The position numbers and the translations under genes are program-made. Under the pieces are notes generated by a model that worked only from the letters and a program-made list of their open reading frames with translations, was not told the DNA's origin and did not search any database. This document shows, in pieces, positions 1 through 3,356 of a stretch of DNA of 7,916 nt. Position 1 is the first letter of the stretch. Every line of letters starts with the position of its first letter. This DNA is from Woeseiaceae bacterium (GTDB lineage Bacteria > Pseudomonadota > Gammaproteobacteria > Steroidobacterales > Woeseiaceae). The stretch spans positions 1 to 7,916 of the forward strand of contig JAKEGN010000097.1 of the NCBI GenBank assembly GCA_022615525.1, given 5' to 3'.

Positions 1-90
1 CCAAGCGCCTTTGAATTCGTCAATTTCAGCAATCATCGTGAGAATGGCTGGGGTGATCGTTATCGTTTCTGTGCGAATAGCGCTATCCAT
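1..90 (-). CDS. Fic-family protein, N-terminal 30 residues only (runs off the left edge)
   Basis: The minus strand reads without a stop from 90 to the window edge. The visible protein contains ITPAILTMIAEIDEFKGAW, which resembles the start of Fic/DOC proteins of the Fic_N type, where a TP..L..IAEID.FKG segment precedes the AMP-transferring Fic domain. The catalytic HPFxxGNGR motif would lie outside the window, so the enzyme activity is inferred from the N-terminus alone. I chose the ATG at 90-88 because GGAGG (complement of 96-100) lies 5 nt upstream. The same frame stays open upstream to about 355, with further ATGs (for example at 264), so a longer protein cannot be excluded. The gene points away from the tRNA remnant at 337-386, as expected for cargo at the end of an integrated element. 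Confidence 0.55.
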   Translation of the reverse strand, partial: MDSAIRTETITITPAILTMIAEIDEFKGAW

Positions 91-95
91 TTCGA

Positions 96-100
96 CCTCC
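96..100 (-). promoter_or_regulatory. Shine-Dalgarno site of the Fic-like gene
   Basis: The minus strand reads GGAGG here, 5 nt before the ATG at 90. This is the main reason for choosing that start over the upstream in-frame ATGs, none of which has an equally good site that I could see. Confidence 0.6.
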
Positions 101-233
101 AATTCCATCCATTTAGAGAATGGCACGGGCCCATCCATTTGTCCACCCATTTCCATCCAATTGCCAACCGAACCGCGAAGCCCGAACAGCCAGTGCTCCT
201 GGAGCTGATCTAAGCGCAGACAAGCCAGATAAA

Positions 234-250
234 TTCCTTCTAAGAAGGAA
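234..250. repeat. 17-nt near-perfect palindrome
   Basis: TTCCTTCT, one A, then AGAAGGAA: 8-bp arms with a single central base. It sits at the left edge of the first copy of the 56-bp terminal repeat. Its core TTCTAAGAA recurs at 391-399 and 1161-1169. A role as a recombinase or accessory-protein site is an inference from its position. Confidence 0.6.
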
Positions 251-293
251 CCTGCATTCCGCATGGCTACGAGGCCAGATCTCGGCAGAATTC
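238..293 (+). repeat. Element-terminal imperfect repeat, copy A
   Basis: This 56-nt block aligns without gaps to 1161-1216, with 43 of 56 positions identical by my count. The best conserved parts are TTCTAAGAA at the left edge, CCGCATGG in the middle and ATCTCGGCAGAATTC at the right edge. Copy A lies about 70 nt upstream of the shared tRNA 3' end and copy B about 100 nt upstream of its own. This suggests both belong to the terminus of one family of integrated elements. Read on the minus strand, both copies share the short peptide pattern RILPR...MR.A..FLE, which may only reflect the nucleotide identity. Confidence 0.75.
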
Positions 294-336
294 TAAGGAA
301 CCAGAGCTGGAGAGCGCATAATCCCTTGATCGTAGA

Positions 337-386
337 ATTGATTTGTAATCAGTAGGTCCCGGGTTCGACTCCTGGTGCCGGCACCA
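337..386 (+). pseudogene. tRNA-Thr(TGT) 3' half, an attachment-site remnant
   Basis: The sequence folds as the 3' half of a threonine tRNA. It has an anticodon stem ATTGA/TCAGT (337-341, 349-353) with one G-T pair and a loop TTTGTAA with anticodon TGT at 344-346. The variable loop is AGGTC, the T-arm is CCGGG-TTCGACT-CCTGG (359-375), the 3' acceptor strand is TGCCGGC, the discriminator is A and the CCA is encoded (384-386). No D-arm and no matching 5' acceptor strand GCCGGCA lie in the correct place upstream, so this is not a working gene. Such 3' halves are what tyrosine-recombinase islands leave at their distal end after integrating into a tRNA gene. The intact tRNA is expected left of the window. 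Confidence 0.85.
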
Positions 387-387
387 G
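364..387 (+). repeat. 24-bp direct repeat, copy 1 (tRNA-Thr T-loop to CCA plus one base)
   Basis: This stretch is identical to 1317-1340. It runs from the T-loop TTCGACT to one base past the CCA. The flanking bases differ between copies on both sides (G versus C before, C versus A after). The last 16 nt form a perfect palindrome, CTGGTGCCGGCACCAG. Confidence 0.95.
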
Positions 388-403
388 CTTTTCTAAGAAT
401 TCA

Positions 404-429
404 GGGTCAGATTCAACATGCTCTGATCC
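404..429 (+). repeat. Small hairpin at the left end of the cassette
   Basis: GGGTCAGA (404-411) can pair with TCTGATCC (422-429) as 8 bp with one G-T pair and a 10-nt loop. It lies 17 nt after the tRNA remnant. No T-run follows it, so it is not a typical terminator. Confidence 0.4.
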
Positions 430-449
430 TCCTTCGCTCCAGTGGATTC

Positions 450-472
450 TTTTCGGTCAATTTGGCCGAAAA
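450..472 (+). repeat. Inverted repeat TTTTCGG/CCGAAAA
   Basis: TTTTCGG (450-456) and CCGAAAA (466-472) are perfect 7-bp arms. Counting one G-T pair the stem extends to 9 bp around a 5-nt AATTT loop. It lies between the tRNA remnant and the parDE promoter and could be a protein-binding site or an RNA hairpin. Nothing decides between these. Confidence 0.45.
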
Positions 473-526
473 ATCGGCTGGATGATCGGCAACTGAGGCC
501 GGCAGAGTCGGGTGAGCATCCAGGAC

Positions 527-575
527 TTGGCGGGAAGAGTGTAGTAGATTATACTACTTAATAGGCTAATCTACT
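527..575 (+). promoter_or_regulatory. parDE promoter with overlapping inverted-repeat operator
   Basis: TTGGCG (527-532), 17 bp, then TATACT (550-555) make a plausible sigma-70 promoter. Two nested inverted repeats overlap it: GTAGTA-gatta-TACTAC (541-557), and AGTAGATTA (543-551) with its exact complement TAATCTACT (567-575). ParD antitoxins of the ribbon-helix-helix class bind such palindromes and repress their own operon together with the toxin. This is the expected site for conditional autoregulation. Confidence 0.7.
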
Positions 576-597
576 CCATTTCTTCAGGGTGCGAATC

Positions 598-864
598 ATG
601 GCGATGGTCAAAAAAAGTATATCGGTCACCGATCAGCAAGATAGCTGGATAAAGGCGCAGATCAAGACGGGACACTACGGCAATGAAAGTGAGGTTGTTC
701 GCGAGTTAATCCGCGAACGACAGCTTCGCGATCAGGAAACCGCCGCCGAAATCGAGGCCATTCGCGCCGCGTTGATTGAAGGGGAAAAGAGCGGATTCAG
801 TGATCGCAGTGTCGACGAGATATGGGAGGACGCGCGGCAACGTCACAGGGCGAAGCATGGGTGA
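598..864 (+). CDS. parD: ParD-family antitoxin
   Basis: This is the antitoxin of a type II toxin-antitoxin pair. It neutralises ParE by direct binding and represses the operon. The 88-residue protein has the ribbon-helix-helix layout: a basic strand KKSISV (residues 5-10), helix 1 (about 11-25) and helix 2 NESEVVRELIRERQ (29-42). An acidic C-terminal tail with ALIEGEKSGFS (58-68) follows, the conserved ParD segment that wraps around the toxin. The ATG at 598 is preferred because AGGG (586-589) lies 8 nt upstream. A GTG at 589 and an ATG at 604 are in the same frame, and starts two residues later are common in the family. The stop overlaps the parE start by 8 nt, typical of coupled antitoxin-first operons. 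The gene is cargo of the tRNA-bounded cassette. Confidence 0.9.
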   Translation: MAMVKKSISVTDQQDSWIKAQIKTGHYGNESEVVRELIRERQLRDQETAAEIEAIRAALIEGEKSGFSDRSVDEIWEDARQRHRAKHG

Positions 865-1144
865 GTATCGGCTCACTCAAAGTGCCAAAGACGACTTGAT
901 CGCTATCGCGCAATATGGCGATGAACATTTCGGGGTCGCACAATCGAACCGATATCGTGACCGACTTAAACAGAGATTCTCGGTATTGGCAGAGCAGCCG
1001 CATCTGTATCCATCAGTTGACCATATCCGACTTGGCTATCACCGTCGCGTGTGCGGCGTGCATTCGATCTACTACCGTATCGACGCAAAGGGTGTGGAGA
1101 TAATGCGTGTCTTGAAGCATCAGGACCCCGGCAAGGCACTCTAG
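857..1144 (+). CDS. parE: ParE-family toxin
   Basis: This is the toxin of the pair, 95 residues of the RelE/ParE fold. It starts YRLTQSAKDDLIAIAQYG, has a middle RDRLKQRFSVLAEQPHLYP (about 34-52) and a C-terminal strand set RLGYHRRVCGVHSIYYRI...VEIMRVLKHQDPG (58-92), which is the family signature. Characterised ParE proteins poison DNA gyrase, whereas related RelE proteins cut mRNA. The adjacent ParD and the missing RelE-type catalytic residues favour ParE. The ATG at 857 lies inside the end of parD (ATG overlapping CATGGGTGA), with GGG at 848-850 as ribosome site. An upstream in-frame start near 776 would overlap parD by about 90 nt and does not match the family N-terminus. The protein appears full length and intact. 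Confidence 0.9.
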   Translation: MGEYRLTQSAKDDLIAIAQYGDEHFGVAQSNRYRDRLKQRFSVLAEQPHLYPSVDHIRLGYHRRVCGVHSIYYRIDAKGVEIMRVLKHQDPGKAL

Positions 1145-1160
1145 GGAATGCCGCTGTTCT

Positions 1161-1216
1161 TTCTAAGAAAGTGACTGCGTACCGCATGGGTTCTGCGTCA
1201 AATCTCGGCAGAATTC
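1161..1216 (+). repeat. Element-terminal imperfect repeat, copy B
   Basis: This is the second copy of the 56-nt block at 238-293, without gaps. It begins 17 nt after the parE stop with the palindrome TTTCTAAGAAA (1160-1170) and ends in ATCTCGGCAGAATTC. A further 9-nt match, CTTGATCGT, occurs later in both units (325-333 and 1304-1312), just before the tRNA sequence. Confidence 0.75.
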
Positions 1217-1316
1217 GCCGGGACGGCCTCGACACCTTTTCTGCATTCACTACTAAAGATCAATCGGCACCGACGGAAGTGGCACATTACATTCAAGGAA
1301 GGTCTTGATCGTCTGC

Positions 1317-1340
1317 TTCGACTCCTGGTGCCGGCACCAG
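1317..1340 (+). repeat. 24-bp direct repeat, copy 2 (tRNA-Thr 3' end, distal junction)
   Basis: Exact copy of 364-387. Here only the T-loop onward is kept; the anticodon arm present in copy 1 is missing. CCA is at 1337-1339. To its right the base composition shifts to that of the chromosome, so this is the likely boundary between accessory and native DNA. Confidence 0.95.
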
Positions 1341-1347
1341 ATCTTCC

Positions 1348-1566
1348 CTAGGTTTCAGACAGGTCCGTTTCGGATTTTTTCTGCCGCGCGGTCATGCGGC
1401 GCAAGTAAATGACGACGCCGCCGACTATGCTGAGCAGGCCGATAAGGAAGTAGTACGGTGTTCCGGCGGTACCGACGCCGAGGTAGACAGCGCCGACCAA
1501 CAGCAACGCGCCGCAGACGACATAGACGTACGGCAGACTCTCGTAAAGGGGTTCCGGCAGCCACAT
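1348..1566 (-). CDS. Small protein with two predicted membrane helices, unknown function
   Basis: I do not recognise the family. From the ATG at 1566 the protein has 72 residues. A short N-terminus MWLPEPLYESLP comes first, then a hydrophobic segment YVYVVCGALLLVGAVYLGV and a linker with TAGTP. A second hydrophobic segment YYFLIGLLSIVGGVVIYL follows, then a basic and polar tail RRMTARQKKSETDLSET. This predicts an inner-membrane hairpin, with the positively charged tail suggesting cytoplasmic ends. The ribosome site is weak (GGGGA at 1579-1583, about 12 nt upstream). The frame is open further to 1632, but that extension is not membrane-like. The stop lies 8 bp from the tRNA CCA at 1337-1339 and the gene is convergent with the cassette. 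It is probably the native neighbour of the tRNA-Thr gene. Confidence 0.65.
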   Translation of the reverse strand: MWLPEPLYESLPYVYVVCGALLLVGAVYLGVGTAGTPYYFLIGLLSIVGGVVIYLRRMTARQKKSETDLSET

Positions 1567-1641
1567 GGTGATACACGTCCCCGGGCGGCAATTCGCCCGA
1601 TGGCTAAAATCTACGCAGAAAGTCTCAGGCAAACACCTAAG

Positions 1642-1692
1642 CCGTCACAAATCCGTCCGCATGGTGGCCTCGCTCCGGACATTGTGTGACGG
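1642..1692. repeat. Interrupted inverted repeat downstream of oxyR
   Basis: CCGTCACA (1642-1649) pairs exactly with TGTGACGG (1685-1692). Inside it GTCCG (1655-1659) pairs with CGGAC (1676-1680). The two stems are separated by small unpaired stretches and the loop is about 16 nt. It could form in RNA as a hairpin in the oxyR 3' region, starting 35 nt after the stop. No T-run follows on the minus strand, so terminator function is doubtful. Confidence 0.5.
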
Positions 1693-1700
1693 GATTCACA
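1685..1700. promoter_or_regulatory. CRP-type (CRP/Vfr/Clp) binding site
   Basis: TGTGA, six bases (CGGGAT), then TCACA is an exact match to the core consensus recognised by CRP and its gammaproteobacterial relatives. It lies between the end of oxyR and the small membrane gene, whose start is about 120 bp away on the minus strand. Regulation of that gene is the most natural reading. I could not find a convincing -10 at a standard distance, so function is inferred only from the motif. Confidence 0.5.
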
Positions 1701-1726
1701 GGATTTTCCGCTGTATTTTCGAGGGC

Positions 1727-2623
1727 CTATTTCGGCTTGAACCGGGTTATCAGTTCGCCGAGCAATCGAAACTCGTCACCGCGCGCACTGCCTTTGCGCC
1801 AGGCAAGACCGATCGTGCGGTAACTGCTGTCGTGCAGGGGATAAAGCCTGACGCGCGTCTTCTTCAGGATAGCCGATCCTTCCGCCATCTCCGGCAGAAA
1901 CGTAATGCCGAGATCGGCGTCGACCATCTCGACAAGCGTCAGCAGGCTGCTCGCGGCAAATCGGCTGATCTTCTCGGTGTCGCGAATCTTGCAGGCACTG
2001 AGCGAATGATCGCGCAGGCAGTGCCCGTCCTCGAGCAGCAGCACACTGCCCGCATCGAGCTGGCTGTAGCGGTAGTGTTGCGAGTCGACGCGAGTCGTGC
2101 CTTCGCGGCAGGCGAGGCGAAAACGGTCGCGAAAGAGTTCCAGCGTCTCGACGCCGCGCAGGTCGTAGGGCAGCGCAAGCAGGATCAGGTCGAGTTCGCC
2201 ATCCAGCAATTTCTCGTGAATCCGCGTGGTCTGGTCCTCGGCGAGGTACAGGCGGAGCTCGGGGTAGTCGCGCCGTAAACGCGGCAGCAATTCCGGCAAT
2301 AGAAAAGGCGCTATGGTCGGGATGACGCCGAGCCTCAAGTCCCCGCACAAGGGCTTGCGCCGCTGTCCGGCAATTTCGACCAGGACGTCGACGTCCCGCA
2401 GGCATAGCCGCGCCTGGGCAACCACCTCGGCGCCGGTCGCGGTTATGGTCACCTGCCGGTTGGTACGGTCCACGAGTTGCGTGCCGAGGAGGCTTTCCAG
2501 TCCCTGGATTGCGGCGCTGAAGGCGGACTGGGACACGAATGAGGCCTTGGCGGCGCGGCCGAAGTGGCCGATCTCGCTCAAAGCGACGAGGTAGCGCAGC
2601 TGTTTCAGGGTGGGTTGCCGCAT
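1727..2623 (-). CDS. oxyR: OxyR, peroxide-sensing LysR-type regulator
   Basis: This 298-residue protein, the usual length for the family, has an N-terminal LysR winged helix (TLKQLRYLVALSEIGHFGRAA, about 5-25; SQSAFSAAIQGLESLLG, 31-47). A two-lobed sensor domain follows from about 90. The OxyR hallmark LLEDGHCLRD...C places C202 and C211 nine residues apart, like C199 and C208 of E. coli OxyR, which form a disulfide when peroxide is present. H201, R204 and D205 and the pocket motif IPTIAPFLLP (T103) are also kept. It is transcribed divergently from dps with 101 bp between the starts, a common OxyR-target arrangement. It probably activates dps and controls itself. The ATG at 2623 gives the family-typical N-terminus. 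No Shine-Dalgarno site is seen, consistent with a very short leader (see the promoter at 2638-2646). The gene appears intact. Confidence 0.92.
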   Translation of the reverse strand: MRQPTLKQLRYLVALSEIGHFGRAAKASFVSQSAFSAAIQGLESLLGTQLVDRTNRQVTITATGAEVVAQARLCLRDVDVLVEIAGQRRKPLCGDLRLGVIPTIAPFLLPELLPRLRRDYPELRLYLAEDQTTRIHEKLLDGELDLILLALPYDLRGVETLELFRDRFRLACREGTTRVDSQHYRYSQLDAGSVLLLEDGHCLRDHSLSACKIRDTEKISRFAASSLLTLVEMVDADLGITFLPEMAEGSAILKKTRVRLYPLHDSSYRTIGLAWRKGSARGDEFRLLGELITRFKPK

Positions 2624-2637
2624 GATCGATAAAACAG

Positions 2638-2646
2638 ATTATAGCA
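2638..2646 (-). promoter_or_regulatory. oxyR promoter, extended -10
   Basis: The minus strand reads TGCTATAAT: a perfect -10 hexamer preceded by TG and one base, the extended -10 form. No clear -35 lies at the expected distance (ATAAAA at 2661-2666). Transcription would start near 2631, only about 8 nt before the oxyR ATG, giving a nearly leaderless mRNA. Confidence 0.6.
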
Positions 2647-2690
2647 TGCTGCTTAATCAATTTTATTCATTAATGTCAAACCGTTAGAAT
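2641..2690 (+). promoter_or_regulatory. dps promoter region with possible OxyR site
   Basis: TAGAAT at 2685-2690 is a reasonable -10 for dps. The -35 position 17 bp upstream (TTTATT, 2662-2667) is poor, as expected for an activator-dependent promoter. ATAG-N7-CTTA (2641-2655) partly resembles an OxyR contact element (ATAG-N7-CTAT), and the palindromes AGCATGCT (2643-2650) and CATTAATG (2668-2675) lie in the same AT-rich stretch. OxyR binding here is expected from the gene pair but only weakly shown by the bases. Confidence 0.4.
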
Positions 2691-2724
2691 AAGCCGCATA
2701 GACGACGCATCGACGGAGAATCAC

Positions 2725-3189
2725 ATGGACATCGGACTGACGACCGAACAACGGCAGGGCATAGCGGACGGGCTGTCGCGGCTCCTGGCCGACAGCTATA
2801 CGCTGTACCTCAAAACGCACAACTTTCACTGGAACGTCACCGGGCCGCAGTTCAGCTCGCTGCACACGATGTTCGAGCAGCAGTACACCGAACTCGCACT
2901 CGCCGTCGACGAGATTGCCGAGAGAATTCGCTCGCTCGGCGTGCGCGCACCCGGCTCCTATGCCGAGTTCGCCAAACTGACCTCCATCAAGGAAGCGACC
3001 GGCAAGGAAACGGCAACGGACATGATCCGCGAACTCGTGACCGGGCAGGAAACCGTCGTGCGCACCGCGCGGCAGGCGTTCCCGGCAGCCGACGAAGCGA
3101 ACGACGAGCCGACCGCGGACCTGCTGACGCAACGCATGCAGTCGCACGAGAAAAACGCCTGGATGCTGCGCAGCATGCTCGGTAACTGA
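2725..3189 (+). CDS. dps: Dps, ferritin-like DNA-protection protein
   Basis: The product oxidises and stores ferrous iron using hydrogen peroxide in a 12-subunit cage, which limits Fenton damage to DNA. The 154-residue protein is one ferritin-like four-helix bundle. The inter-subunit ferroxidase residues are visible in THNFHWNVTGPQFSSLH (H35, H47), E51 and VDEIAER (D62, E66). Position 51 is Glu where E. coli and Listeria proteins have Asp, a conservative change. The N-terminus is short (MDIGLTTEQR) and lacks the lysine-rich tail that E. coli Dps uses for DNA binding, so DNA binding may be weak and the role mainly iron and peroxide detoxification. GGAGA (2715-2719) lies 5 nt before the ATG. 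It is divergent from oxyR, its probable activator, and followed by its own terminator. Confidence 0.93.
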   Translation: MDIGLTTEQRQGIADGLSRLLADSYTLYLKTHNFHWNVTGPQFSSLHTMFEQQYTELALAVDEIAERIRSLGVRAPGSYAEFAKLTSIKEATGKETATDMIRELVTGQETVVRTARQAFPAADEANDEPTADLLTQRMQSHEKNAWMLRSMLGN

Positions 3190-3220
3190 AAGAACTCGCG
3201 GATACACTTCGTTTGTGGTG

Positions 3221-3261
3221 AAACAATCGTGCCCCGGCAGCATGCCGGGGCTTTATTGTTT
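3221..3261. terminator. Strong hairpin terminator after dps, possibly bidirectional
   Basis: GCCCCGGCA (3231-3239) pairs perfectly with TGCCGGGGC (3243-3251) around a 3-nt loop and is followed by TTTATTGTTT. Outside it AAACAAT (3221-3227) is the exact complement of ATTGTTT (3255-3261), giving A-rich and T-rich flanks as in bidirectional terminators. It starts 32 nt after the dps stop. Confidence 0.88.
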
Positions 3262-3299
3262 GCGCGGGAAGCAAACTGATTGCACACGGAATATTGGCG

Positions 3300-3328
3300 T
3301 TGAAGCCGCCGGTGATTCTCACTATTCT
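3300..3328 (+). promoter_or_regulatory. Possible gabD promoter
   Basis: TTGAAG (3300-3305), 17 bp and TATTCT (3323-3328) each match four of six consensus positions. The dps terminator upstream means gabD needs its own promoter, and this is the best candidate I see before the start at 3357. Confidence 0.35.
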
Positions 3329-3356
3329 TGACGCTCGCAACGAGGACACGGCAGAC

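Larger units (their letters stand above)
388..1340 (+). mobile_element. 953-bp tRNA-bounded cassette carrying parDE
   Basis: The unit is delimited by two exact 24-bp copies of the tRNA-Thr 3' end, with one copy counted inside. Its content in order is two small hairpins (404-429, 450-472), a promoter with an inverted-repeat operator (527-575), parD, parE, the 56-bp terminal repeat copy B and a second tRNA 3' end. No integrase, transposase or excisionase gene fits inside. The unit would therefore be non-autonomous, moved by an enzyme encoded elsewhere, or be the eroded end of a larger island. Tandem insertion at one tRNA gene is well known for tyrosine-recombinase islands. Calling this particular unit mobile is inference from the repeats. 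Confidence 0.6.

Noticed and set aside
106..172. Repeated CCATCC/CCATTT words that look like a short tandem repeat
   Set aside because: The units vary in spacing and sequence. They read as repeated Trp-Met-Glu and Met-Asp codons in the open minus-strand frame upstream of the Fic-like start, so no true tandem array is supported.
337..386. A complete tRNA-Thr gene
   Set aside because: Only anticodon arm, T-arm, 3' acceptor strand and CCA are present. The bases upstream do not form a D-arm or an acceptor partner.
498..504. GCCGGCA, the exact 5' acceptor strand that would pair with the tRNA-Thr 3' end
   Set aside because: It lies downstream of the tRNA fragment and is not followed by a D-arm (no GCTC...GAGC), so it is not the start of a tRNA gene.
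388..1340. CRISPR array or integron cassette array
   Set aside because: There are only two direct repeats, with a toxin-antitoxin operon as spacing. No attC-type site or evenly spaced repeats are present.
1565..2278. A 237-codon plus-strand open frame over the oxyR 3' end
   Set aside because: It is a mirror of oxyR codons, with no recognisable domain. OxyR on the other strand has clear family motifs.
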